DNA from: Gammaproteobacteria bacterium
GTDB taxonomy: Bacteria > Pseudomonadota > Gammaproteobacteria > Pseudomonadales > Azotimanducaceae
Direction of reading: 5' to 3'
Length of the DNA: 64,000 nucleotides
Assembly: GCA_026706665.1 (NCBI GenBank)
Contig: JAPOYI010000152.1
Location: 1 to 64,000 of the forward strand
Shown here: positions 34,759-46,316 of the stretch, piece after piece
How the letters are laid out: each line of letters opens with the position of its first letter
Position numbering within the stretch: position 1 is the first letter of the stretch
Position numbers and translations under genes: made by a program
Notes under the pieces: generated by a model
Seen by the model: only the letters and a program-made list of their open reading frames with translations
Database searches by the model: none
What the model was told of the DNA's origin: nothing

Positions 34759-36912
34759 TCATCCCTGACCCTCGACAAGTAGGACGTCTTGCGAGGGTTG
34801 ATTCATCCCGATGACTTTGCGGAAGGTGAGAGAAACGCGGCGACGGCGCGGCACTCGCCGCCCCGGGCCCGGCTCCGTCATTCGTTTCGGGATCTCGTGC
34901 CTCCAAGCGTACCGAGCCTCGCCTCTGATTATCGCGGCACCGCGCCGCTCTAGCTTGACCACCACCTTGTTACCGCGGAACTTTCGAAACCACATCTCCC
35001 AAGTTTCCAGCAAACTAATCATTGCCACGCCGTCTTCAAAACTCGATTTGCTATCGATATGGCGTGCAATGCCCTGATTGCCCTTGTATTCATTGACGAT
35101 GACTTGGTCGGGCAGTTTTGCAACGTATCCCTCATCGAATAATCGTCGGGCAATCCTGTCGCCCCACTCCGGCAACGGCCCAAGATGCATGGACGGGTCT
35201 ACCTGCCTAGCCGTGTAGTCGTATCGCCAGCCATAGTGTTGAACCCGACGCGATAGCTCGCAACTCCAGGTGCTCCGATCGATCTGGTCGAGGATTTCTT
35301 TTTCTTCGGCCTCGCTGAGAAACCCATCAACGAGCTTTAGTCCCGGAATGCGACATTCGGGTCTGTCCGATTTTATGGGACTTTGCGTTGCAGGTGGCGC
35401 AGGCAAGCGCCCCGGCGCCACGGTGACGAAACGCAGGAAGGCGTCACGATCAATCCTCTCTTCAACCTCGTCGCCGACAGACATTTGAATTTCAATGTCT
35501 CCTCGCACCTTCACGGTCCGTTCACGAACCTCCAAATGTCCGGAGCCGGAGAACGGCCTGTCACCATCCCCAAGAGAGATGACTCGCGCGAGGCAACGCC
35601 AGTCCATTTTTTTTGCTAGAGCAACCGCTTCTCGTTGCACAGCTTCGGTTTCCAGATCGGCCCTATACCACTTTCCGCGTTCCCGCTCCTGTTTGGACAC
35701 AATCTCGCGGCCGCCCCAAGTGAGGACGAAGTTCCCGGCTTCTCTTCGCCATTCCGGGGGATCGGAGGAAATACTCGGCCAGTCCACGCTCCCCAAATCT
35801 GAACACATCCTGAGGGTCTGTACGGCAACCACTTCGCGTTGATCTTGTTTGCCTCGAAAGCGTGTGGACAGCTGCTTGTAGCCATGAAATAGCCCACATA
35901 GCGTAGCCGCCGACCACGCTACTGCCGGAGCCAGATTCACCTGATCTTCATCGAACCACGTCTTGAACGCTGACGGCTCGGGGCGCGACAGTACAAGCTG
36001 GATCGCCAATCCGACGGGATGTTCCTGCCAGTTCTGGTGTTGAATCGTGGCTGCCGCCCTTAGGATTCCTATAGTCTCGCGACGCCACTCCTCGACTGCG
36101 CTCCCGTCCTCCGCAGAACCGTCCTTAGACGCCTCTGCGGCAATTCTGTCCGCCACCTCTCGAGGCGCTAGCCGGTCGGTGGATCCCAGCACCTCCAGAG
36201 CCCCGAGCCAGAGACGTTCTTGAACATCGTCGGGTTCCACGTCGGGTGACCTTGCCCACGGCGGGAACCGCCACCAGGTCGCGTCGACCTGCGACGTGCA
36301 CCCGCGCAACGCTCCGGAATCGAACGAAAGGCTCGCCGTGAGAACATCCATCCACGGGTCGATACGTGGTACCGCCCACAACGCCATGCTTATCGCGCCG
36401 CGTATCGAGTCTTCTGCCATCGGCACAATGAGTGTCGCTTCGGCATTGGGAGGTGGCATGGAGGGAGCCAGCGCTTCTTCGTCCGTACAGTTGACGCGCA
36501 CCTCAGGTATTTCAATGTTCGAAATACGTTTGCCGATGCCCAATAGACGAATCCGATGCTCTTCCGACGGGACGGTGAGTTCAGACACCGAGAAAAAGGG
36601 CAATACACCGGGCCAGAGGACAGCTGCCACCTCCTTTGGAGCAACTTGGGAGAGCGGCATTGTCTCCCACTGATTGTGGCGAAACGCAGCAACTTTCAAG
36701 TCGGGTAGCTTTGCCACGTCCAGCCGTATTCGAACCGGTATGCGATTCCCTTCGACTTCTCCCTGTTCACGCAGGTACGAGTCGACCCCGACAATCGAAC
36801 CAATCCGTGACGGCAACGGTCGCAGCCAGCCGTCCTCCAAGGCGTCGAACAGCCTTCTGTTGTCGGTAGCGAGTCCGAGCCAATCCGGACGAAACATATC
36901 GCCTGCTGTCAC
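34759..36912 (-). CDS. Large protein with C-terminal AlkB-type 2OG-Fe(II) dioxygenase, third gene of SOS cassette
   Basis: A 717-residue protein. The last 200 residues are an AlkB-family dioxygenase: LVDGFLSEAEEKEIL, YGWRYDYTAR, the 2-oxoglutarate-side VIVNEYKGNQGI, iron ligands His618 and Asp620 in ARHIDSK and His672 in YAWRHEIP, and Arg692/Arg698 in RVSLTFR. All key residues are present, so it should demethylate nucleic acid or a related substrate. The first 500 residues match nothing I know; they contain Trp-rich and acidic stretches and no obvious motif. Start is GTG 36912, overlapping the helicase stop as GTGA (ATG 36897 is an alternative). G+C is lower than in flanking nfuA and metH. 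Confidence 0.8.
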   Translation of the reverse strand: MTAGDMFRPDWLGLATDNRRLFDALEDGWLRPLPSRIGSIVGVDSYLREQGEVEGNRIPVRIRLDVAKLPDLKVAAFRHNQWETMPLSQVAPKEVAAVLWPGVLPFFSVSELTVPSEEHRIRLLGIGKRISNIEIPEVRVNCTDEEALAPSMPPPNAEATLIVPMAEDSIRGAISMALWAVPRIDPWMDVLTASLSFDSGALRGCTSQVDATWWRFPPWARSPDVEPDDVQERLWLGALEVLGSTDRLAPREVADRIAAEASKDGSAEDGSAVEEWRRETIGILRAAATIQHQNWQEHPVGLAIQLVLSRPEPSAFKTWFDEDQVNLAPAVAWSAATLCGLFHGYKQLSTRFRGKQDQREVVAVQTLRMCSDLGSVDWPSISSDPPEWRREAGNFVLTWGGREIVSKQERERGKWYRADLETEAVQREAVALAKKMDWRCLARVISLGDGDRPFSGSGHLEVRERTVKVRGDIEIQMSVGDEVEERIDRDAFLRFVTVAPGRLPAPPATQSPIKSDRPECRIPGLKLVDGFLSEAEEKEILDQIDRSTWSCELSRRVQHYGWRYDYTARQVDPSMHLGPLPEWGDRIARRLFDEGYVAKLPDQVIVNEYKGNQGIARHIDSKSSFEDGVAMISLLETWEMWFRKFRGNKVVVKLERRGAAIIRGEARYAWRHEIPKRMTEPGPGRRVPRRRRVSLTFRKVIGMNQPSQDVLLVEGQG

Positions 36913-38006
36913 CGCTCCAATACCTCGTGCCCCGGAAGCGATGCCTCGGCATCTGCCGAGAGCGGTTGGGGGCCGTACACAAGAAATAGATTATCGCGGG
37001 CCCGCGCGCACATCATGTACATGGCCCTGAGTTCCGCATCGTTCGTACAGGGAATGAACCGATCCAGTTCCAAAACAAAAACAGTGTCGAACTCTTGGCC
37101 CTTGACCGACTCCTTGTTCAGCACCGTTATTCCCGGGCCTCGGACATCGATCGAATTGTCATTCCGCAATTCGTACGAATACCTATCGACCCGGTCGCCT
37201 GGCAATAGCTCCCGAACCGACGACTGCACCGCTTCGCCGACAGCCTGCTGATCCACGATCACGCCAATGCTGCCGGAACGATTGTGGAACTCGTTGATGA
37301 TCAAGCTTATCGTGGAATCATGGTTCTTCGTCCGAACAAGTCGCGGCACGTCTCCAGAACCCGACCGAATGACCGTCGCTGTCGGCAACCGTCCCGTGTG
37401 GAAGTGCTCAGCCACCCGCGCGACCTCGGGGGTATTTCGGTGGTTCTCGCTGAGGATGATGGGATCGGGCAAGCCACCGGCGCGTTGAATCTGTTCAATC
37501 GTTGCGTGATTTCCACTGATGGCTTGTTCTTCGTCCGCGAATACTGTGAGAGCCTTCGCGACAAACTGTGACGCGTAGCCAAAAAAGCCCACTGGGAGAT
37601 CCTGTCCCTCGTCTACAACAAGAGCTTCTTTATTTGGCCTCACGCCAACCAAGTCGTTCGAAATAGCTTCCCAACGATACGCGAATGAGTCTTGTGGCAT
37701 CGCAGGCGGTTCGTTACCGGTTCGGGCCCGGAAGTCTCGCCAGACGTAGCTGTGCATGGTTGAAGCCCGAATCGAAATGTCGTTATCGTCCGCTACCAGT
37801 TGCAACGAACGTCGCAGCATACGGTTGTACGTGATCACCGGAATCTGGCCATACAGTTCCGCCAAAGCCTCGCCCCGCCAGACCGCCAAGGAGGTTTTTC
37901 CGGACCCAGGCGGGCCGATGACATAAAGCGCCTGATCGAGAGGAGCTTCAAGCACCTCAAGTTGCTCCTCATCCCTGCTCAATTCATCCCAAGTGGGCAA
38001 TCGCAC
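36909..38006 (-). CDS. Compact UvrD-like SF1 helicase, second gene of SOS cassette
   Basis: A 365-residue superfamily 1 helicase, about half the size of UvrD. Motifs: the Q-motif DEEQ at 12-15, Walker A GPPGSGKTS at 31-39, VITYNRMLRRSL (Ia), LVVDEGQDLPVGFF (II), VFADEEQAIS (III), ENHRNTPEVARV (IV), SVKGQEFDTVFVLEL (V) and MCARARDNLFLVYG (VI). All ATPase residues seem intact, but the 1B/2B accessory domains are minimal. Start is GTG 38006, two bases after the upstream stop, with GGAGG nearby. Such short helicases occur in defence systems and repair modules; here its partners are a methyltransferase-like and an AlkB-like protein. Confidence 0.85.
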   Translation of the reverse strand: MRLPTWDELSRDEEQLEVLEAPLDQALYVIGPPGSGKTSLAVWRGEALAELYGQIPVITYNRMLRRSLQLVADDNDISIRASTMHSYVWRDFRARTGNEPPAMPQDSFAYRWEAISNDLVGVRPNKEALVVDEGQDLPVGFFGYASQFVAKALTVFADEEQAISGNHATIEQIQRAGGLPDPIILSENHRNTPEVARVAEHFHTGRLPTATVIRSGSGDVPRLVRTKNHDSTISLIINEFHNRSGSIGVIVDQQAVGEAVQSSVRELLPGDRVDRYSYELRNDNSIDVRGPGITVLNKESVKGQEFDTVFVLELDRFIPCTNDAELRAMYMMCARARDNLFLVYGPQPLSADAEASLPGHEVLER

Positions 38007-38007
38007 G

Positions 38008-38832
38008 CTAGTTCCCTCCAAGCGGGAGGATGCGCGCGGGACCACGACGAAACAGCGCATAGCGAAGATCACGCGTCCCGCGCTCTGTGCGAACGGGACC
38101 AGTGTCGTCGGCGACCAGCCGAAAACCCCTGTTCGTCAGATCCCGCTGAAAGACCGGGAATCGCCGATTGGGACCTGCCTTCGGGGAATTTGTGTAGAGA
38201 ACTGTCGTTTCTCCTCGGCTCATCGTCCCCAAGAGACGTTCCAGGTCCGCCAGCAGTCGCTCTACCTCAAGAGACGGACTCGCCAATAGGAAGGACACGA
38301 TCACGACTATCGGGCGCCAACCAAGTGGGGCATGCCAAATGATCGAGCGCAGATCCGAGGCCCACTGGCAGTTGACACGGGGTGTGTCATCCATCGACTC
38401 CAGCGCGATGGCCAGCTGTTCGCCAAGCCGTTGCATAGCACGCGACCGATAGACCCCGATGTAGTCGAAGCACTCATGTGAAGCGAGTTGTCCTGCGAAA
38501 GCTAGTCCTCCGGTGAAAGGACCACAGCCGATATCGACGACGATGAAGGGCTCGGAAGGCCGATTGGTGCCGAACATCTGACCAAACGCCTCCGAAAGCT
38601 CTTCAAGATGCCCCAGCTGATTCCAGTATGCATAAAGCAGCACTCGATCGTCAGGGCTTAGATTTCCCCATGACTCGTCAAAGTCGGCTTGGCCCCAGTT
38701 GATGGCTTCCATAGCCGTCTGCCGGTCAACCCCCAACGTCAGATCGCCAAGCGTACGGGGATCGCGATTCACGCGTTCGACAATTCTGGTACGGCGCAAA
38801 TCCAAGAGAATCTGAGAGAGTGCCATCGGCAT
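38008..38832 (-). CDS. SAM-methyltransferase-like protein, first gene of SOS cassette
   Basis: A 274-residue protein whose central part resembles a class I SAM-dependent methyltransferase: FIVVDIGCGPFTGGLAF (motif I, about residues 96-112), then YIGVYRSRAM where motif II would be, lacking the usual acidic residue, then IVVIVSFLLASPSLE and a C-terminal beta-hairpin region (LRYALFRRG). The N-terminal 90 residues are helical, with WGQADFDESWGNLS. The missing acidic residue makes activity uncertain. It starts at ATG 38832, 27 bases after a LexA-type palindrome, and leads the three-gene operon; the helicase starts two bases after its stop. Confidence 0.65.
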   Translation of the reverse strand: MPMALSQILLDLRRTRIVERVNRDPRTLGDLTLGVDRQTAMEAINWGQADFDESWGNLSPDDRVLLYAYWNQLGHLEELSEAFGQMFGTNRPSEPFIVVDIGCGPFTGGLAFAGQLASHECFDYIGVYRSRAMQRLGEQLAIALESMDDTPRVNCQWASDLRSIIWHAPLGWRPIVVIVSFLLASPSLEVERLLADLERLLGTMSRGETTVLYTNSPKAGPNRRFPVFQRDLTNRGFRLVADDTGPVRTERGTRDLRYALFRRGPARILPLGGN

Positions 38833-38859
38833 TTGCTAGACCGCTCGCAAGGCTTGCCA

Positions 38860-38875
38860 CTGTATCGTTATACAG
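38860..38875 (-). promoter_or_regulatory. LexA-type SOS box upstream of the cassette
   Basis: CTGTATCGTTATACAG is CTG-N10-CAG with perfect six-base arms, matching the gammaproteobacterial LexA consensus (CTGT-N8-ACAG). On the minus strand a TATAAC (38867-38872) lies inside it, so bound LexA would cover the -10. The first cassette gene starts 27 bases downstream. The site is in a short A+T-rich patch between the cassette and metH. Confidence 0.8.
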
Positions 38876-38943
38876 CATAAATCTCAAACGACCCGAATCA
38901 CGGAGGCGCACGTCAAGACCAAAGATCGGTCAGCGTCTGGGCC

Positions 38944-38976
38944 ATTCATGCTTGCCAAAAGCCTTCAGGCATGAAT
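38944..38976. repeat. Inverted repeat upstream of metH
   Basis: ATTCATGC and GCATGAAT form a perfect 8-base inverted repeat with a 17-base loop, about 90 bases before the metH ATG. It could be an operator or a leader hairpin. I see no recognisable cobalamin or S-adenosylmethionine/homocysteine riboswitch core around it. Confidence 0.4.
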
Positions 38977-39064
38977 TCGAGTCATGTTGCACCCTCGCAA
39001 CTTCAATTGCACTCCTGTTCCGCCGGGCTAGCCTGATTGCCTGCACACAGTCCGCGCCAAAGCA

Positions 39065-42712
<3,648 letters not shown>

Positions 42713-42778
42713 CGTTACCGCTCCACACCCCAGGCACTCGCCGCGCTCGGCCGGGGCCGCAGGTACCGGCAGCGGTGT

Positions 42779-42803
42779 ACTAACTATAGAAAAAACAGTT
42801 AGT
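42779..42803 (+). promoter_or_regulatory. Operator-like inverted repeat before cysI
   Basis: ACTAACT (42779-42785) and AGTTAGT (42797-42803) form a perfect 7-base dyad with an A-rich 11-base spacer. It lies 35-60 bases before the cysI start in the metH-cysI gap. T-N11-A dyads are typical of LysR-type regulators, and CysB is encoded in this window, so a CysB site is one possibility; that assignment is inference. Confidence 0.5.
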
Positions 42804-42838
42804 TCTCACCCAAATCCGAAATTGGTAGTGTGCGCCGG

Positions 42839-44497
42839 ATGTACCAATACCAGGATTTCGACCAGCGCTTCATCGAGGAGCGCGTCGAACAGTACCGGGA
42901 ACAGACCGAACGTTACCTGAACGGCGAACTGTCCGAAGAACGGTTTCTGCAGCTTCGGCTGCGCAATGGCCTCTACATCCAGCGCCTCGCACCCATGTTG
43001 CGGGTGGCGATCCCCTACGGGACGCTGTCGTCACGTCAACTGCGCGCGCTGGCCGAGATATCACGGCGCTACGACAAGGGCTACGGTCACCTCAGCACGC
43101 GCCAGAACATGCAGTTCAACTGGCCCGAACTCGCGTCCGTTCCAGACATCCTCGCAGACCTGGCCAAGGTACAGATGCACGCCATCCAGACCAGCGGCAG
43201 TTGCATCCGCAACGTCACCACGGACCAGTTCGCCGGGGTTGCCGACGACGAGCGCGTCGATGCGCGCCCGTACTGCGAGATCATTCGGCAGTGGTCGACC
43301 CAGCATCCGGAGTTCGACTGGCTGCCGCGGAAGTTCAAGATCGCGCTGAACGGCGCCGAGTCGGACCGTGCCGCGATTCATGTGCACGACATCGGCATTC
43401 GCGTCGATCGGGATGCTTCGGGCAATGTGGTCTTCGATTTCCTGGTGGGGGGTGGGCTCGGGCGCACACCGGCCATTGGCAGCGTCATCCGCCGCGGACT
43501 GCCCGAGGCCCACCTGCTGACCTACCTGGAAGCCATCCTCCGCGTCTACAACCAGCATGGACGGCGAGACAACAAGTACAAGGCCCGGATCAAGATCCTG
43601 GTGCGTGCGATGACGCCCGAGGCATTCGCCGAACGCGTCGACCAGGAGTGGGCATACCTGAAAGACAGTCCAAGCACGCTGACCGCCGCGGAACTCGATC
43701 GCGTCAAGGCCTGCTTCGCGCCGCCCGAGTACCCGGACCGGGATGACGAGACGGCGCTACTGGGCGAGCAAAGACTGAGGGAGCCCGCATTCAACAGCTG
43801 GCTTCAAAACAACGTGGCGCGACACAAGGTGCCCGGCTACGCCATCGCGACATTGTCCACCAAGTGCACCGGCGTCCCGCCGGGCGACGTCACCGACCTG
43901 CAGATGGACGCAGTGGCGGACTGGGCGGACGCGTACGGCTTCGGCGAGATCCGCATCGGCCACGAACAGAACTTTGTCCTGCCCGACGTGGCCCAGGACA
44001 GGCTCTACGAACTATGGCAGCGCGCAGAACGCATCGCGCTAGCGACGCCGAACGTCGGTCTGCTGACCGACATCGTCTGTTGCCCCGGCGGCGATTACTG
44101 CTCTCTCGCCAACGCGAAGTCGATCCCCATCGCCGAAGCGATACAACGCCGCTATGACGACTACGACTACCTGCACGACCTCGGTCCTCTCGATCTCAAC
44201 ATCTCCGGCTGCATGAACGCCTGTGGTCACCACCACGTCGGCCATATCGGGATTCTCGGCGTCGACAAGAAAGGCGCGGAGTTCTACCAGGTGTCCATAG
44301 GCGGAAATGCGGGGAACGATGCGTCGTTGGGGAGGATCATCGGTCCGTCCTTCGCGCGGGACGATGTGCCCGAAGTCGTCGAACGGATTCTCGACGTATA
44401 CGTGGACCGGCGGATCGATACCGAACCGTTCCTCTCCTGTTTCCGCCGCATCGGCATGCAGCCCTTCAAGGAGCGCGTCTATGCCAGTGCTGGTTAA
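42839..44497 (+). CDS. cysI: Sulfite reductase (siroheme/4Fe-4S) hemoprotein, nitrite/sulfite reductase family
   Basis: A 552-residue single-polypeptide sulfite/nitrite reductase. Two ferredoxin-like halves are visible (YGTLSSRQLRALAEIS, GHLSTRQNMQFNW with siroheme-binding residues; then YAIATLSTKCTGVPPGD). The cluster ligands are the cysteines of CCPGGDYCSLA and of SGCMNACGHHHVGHIG. With cysH and cysB in the window, sulfite is the likely substrate. ATG 42839 gives MYQYQDFDQRF; a GTG nine bases upstream is also in frame. It overlaps the DUF934 gene by 17 bases. No flavoprotein CysJ is present, so electrons may come by ferredoxin or another donor. Confidence 0.93.
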   Translation: MYQYQDFDQRFIEERVEQYREQTERYLNGELSEERFLQLRLRNGLYIQRLAPMLRVAIPYGTLSSRQLRALAEISRRYDKGYGHLSTRQNMQFNWPELASVPDILADLAKVQMHAIQTSGSCIRNVTTDQFAGVADDERVDARPYCEIIRQWSTQHPEFDWLPRKFKIALNGAESDRAAIHVHDIGIRVDRDASGNVVFDFLVGGGLGRTPAIGSVIRRGLPEAHLLTYLEAILRVYNQHGRRDNKYKARIKILVRAMTPEAFAERVDQEWAYLKDSPSTLTAAELDRVKACFAPPEYPDRDDETALLGEQRLREPAFNSWLQNNVARHKVPGYAIATLSTKCTGVPPGDVTDLQMDAVADWADAYGFGEIRIGHEQNFVLPDVAQDRLYELWQRAERIALATPNVGLLTDIVCCPGGDYCSLANAKSIPIAEAIQRRYDDYDYLHDLGPLDLNISGCMNACGHHHVGHIGILGVDKKGAEFYQVSIGGNAGNDASLGRIIGPSFARDDVPEVVERILDVYVDRRIDTEPFLSCFRRIGMQPFKERVYASAG

Positions 44498-44978
44498 GGA
44501 CCTCGAGATCGTCCCCGATCCTTGGAAGCTGATTGAGTCAGCCGACGATAGCGACGGTTCGACGGGGGATGGGTGCATCTTCCCGTTCGACTACTGGGCC
44601 TCGGCGCCGCGGCCAGGTCAGGCGTACAACGCAGGTTTCTGGGTGGATGGCGGGGTGGATGTCGAACGCTTGCGCGACCACCTCGAAGGAGCATCATTGG
44701 TAGCGGTGAAGTTCCCGGCATTCGCCGATGGACGTGGTCTGTCGCTCGGCGCGCTGTTGCGCTCCCGCCTTGGCTTTGGCGGCGAACTGCGTGCGTTCGG
44801 CGACATTCTCCCCGACCTGGCGCAATACCTGCACCGCTCCGGCTTTGACGCATTCCTGGTGGAGGACCGGCGCGCCGCCGAGGTCGCCATCGCCTCGGTC
44901 GCCTCCATCACGGACCACTACCAGGCCTCTGTCCTGCAGCCCCAGCCCGCGTTCCGGAGAATTCACACGGGCAGTTGA
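44481..44978 (+). CDS. DUF934 protein, sulfite-reductase-associated
   Basis: A 165-residue protein of the DUF934 family, which almost always follows a siroheme sulfite reductase gene and is thought to help reduce sulfite; no enzymatic role is established. The conserved core VKFPAFADGRGLSLGALLRSRLGFGGELRAFGDIL-type segment is recognisable around residues 75-110, with LPDLAQYLHRSGFDAF after it. ATG 44481 lies within the end of cysI, so the two are translationally coupled. Confidence 0.88.
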   Translation: MPVLVKDLEIVPDPWKLIESADDSDGSTGDGCIFPFDYWASAPRPGQAYNAGFWVDGGVDVERLRDHLEGASLVAVKFPAFADGRGLSLGALLRSRLGFGGELRAFGDILPDLAQYLHRSGFDAFLVEDRRAAEVAIASVASITDHYQASVLQPQPAFRRIHTGS

Positions 44979-45134
44979 TTGCCCCCTCAGGCTTTCGTCT
45001 CAATCAAGGATGCCGCCCTGCCCTTCTGATGGCATGCTTGCACGGCGCCTTCGGCCCCGCCCGCAGCCCGCCCCAGCTCGTCGTCCATGGCACAATCACC
45101 TCCGGTCGCTGACGCTCCCGGAGACGTTTGTGCC

Positions 45135-46307
45135 ATGCAAGTAGGCATCATCGAATCGTTCTTCCTGATCTTCGCCGGCGCTGCCGTGCTTGCGACCATT
45201 GCGCTGTTCACCCGGCAGCCGCTGCTGGTCGCCTACATGGCAGTCGGCGCTCTGCTCGGCCCGCACGGCTTCGCCTGGATACCGAACGCCGAGTTCGTCA
45301 GCGACATCGGCCACATCGGCATCATCTTCCTGCTGTTCCTGGTCGGCCTCGACCTGCCGCCCGCCAAGCTGCGCAACATGCTGGGCGAATCCATCCTTAC
45401 CGCGCTGGCCAGCACGGCGATCTTCTTCGCCCTCGGCTTCGCCCTGCTGTGGAGCTTCGGCTTCGGCTGGATCGAATGCCTGGTGGCCGGCATCGCCTGC
45501 GTCTTCTCCAGCACCATCATCGGCATCAAGATGCTGCCGACGACGGTGCTTCACCACCGGCACGTCGGCGAGATCGTCATCAGCCTCCTGCTCATCCAGG
45601 ACCTGATCGCGATCATCGCCCTGCTCGCCCTGGCAGGATTCGGCGCCGACCACGGCAATTCCGTACCGGGCCACCCGTTGATGGTCGTTGCCGCCTTCCC
45701 CGTCATCGCCGCCGGCGCTTTCCTCGGCGTCAAGTTCATTGTCACCCCCCTGCTGTCGCGCTTCGACGCCTTCAACGAGTTCATTTTCCTGCTGGTCATC
45801 GGCTGGTGCCTGGCGATCGCGACCGTGTCGCACCTGGCCGGCATGTCGCTCGAGGTGGGCGCGATCATCGCCGGGGTGTCTCTCGCCAGTTCGCCCATAG
45901 CACAATTCGTTACGGATAACCTGCGCCCATTGCGGGACTTCTTCCTCATCCTGTTCTTTTTTTCCGTCGGAGCGGCCATCGACCCCGCCGTGCTCACGAA
46001 GGTCATCTGGCCAGCGCTGTGTCTTGGCGGTGCAATGCTGGCGGTGAAACCGCCGGTCTTCCGCTGGCTGCTGGCGTGGCAGGGAGAATCCCGTGACACA
46101 TCGTGGGAAATCGGTTGCCGCCTCGGGCAGGCGAGCGAATTCTCGCTGCTCGTGACCACCGTGGCACTCAGCGGCGCACTCGTCGACGGCGAGGCGGCCC
46201 ATGTCATCCAGGGCGCCACGGTACTCACCCTGATGGCGTCAACCTACCTCGTGATCTTCAGGTATCCGAGCCCGATCGCCATCTCGAACAAGCTGCGCCG
46301 CGACTGA
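45135..46307 (+). CDS. Cation:proton antiporter, Kef/CPA2 type (membrane domain only)
   Basis: A 390-residue membrane protein with 11-12 hydrophobic helices, of the monovalent cation:proton antiporter-2 family. Typical segments are GALLGPHGFAW, FLLFLVGLDLPPAKL, the ion-pathway LLLIQDLIAI with its conserved Asp, and SLEVGAIIAGVSLASSP. The C-terminal RCK/TrkA-N domain of KefB/KefC is missing, so it is a short form ending soon after the last helix. ATG 45135 follows GGAGA by 11 bases; ATG 45087 would add 16 non-hydrophobic residues. Likely exchanges K+ or Na+ for H+. Confidence 0.88.
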   Translation: MQVGIIESFFLIFAGAAVLATIALFTRQPLLVAYMAVGALLGPHGFAWIPNAEFVSDIGHIGIIFLLFLVGLDLPPAKLRNMLGESILTALASTAIFFALGFALLWSFGFGWIECLVAGIACVFSSTIIGIKMLPTTVLHHRHVGEIVISLLLIQDLIAIIALLALAGFGADHGNSVPGHPLMVVAAFPVIAAGAFLGVKFIVTPLLSRFDAFNEFIFLLVIGWCLAIATVSHLAGMSLEVGAIIAGVSLASSPIAQFVTDNLRPLRDFFLILFFFSVGAAIDPAVLTKVIWPALCLGGAMLAVKPPVFRWLLAWQGESRDTSWEIGCRLGQASEFSLLVTTVALSGALVDGEAAHVIQGATVLTLMASTYLVIFRYPSPIAISNKLRRD

Positions 46308-46316
46308 GGCGCTGCC

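Noticed and set aside
38876-39064. Cobalamin or S-adenosylhomocysteine riboswitch before metH
   Set aside because: The region contains an inverted repeat but not the conserved core motifs of either class as I know them.
45096-46202. Charged 368-codon frame antisense to the Kef-type antiporter
   Set aside because: Its extreme Glu/Asp/Arg content is the complement of hydrophobic membrane codons.
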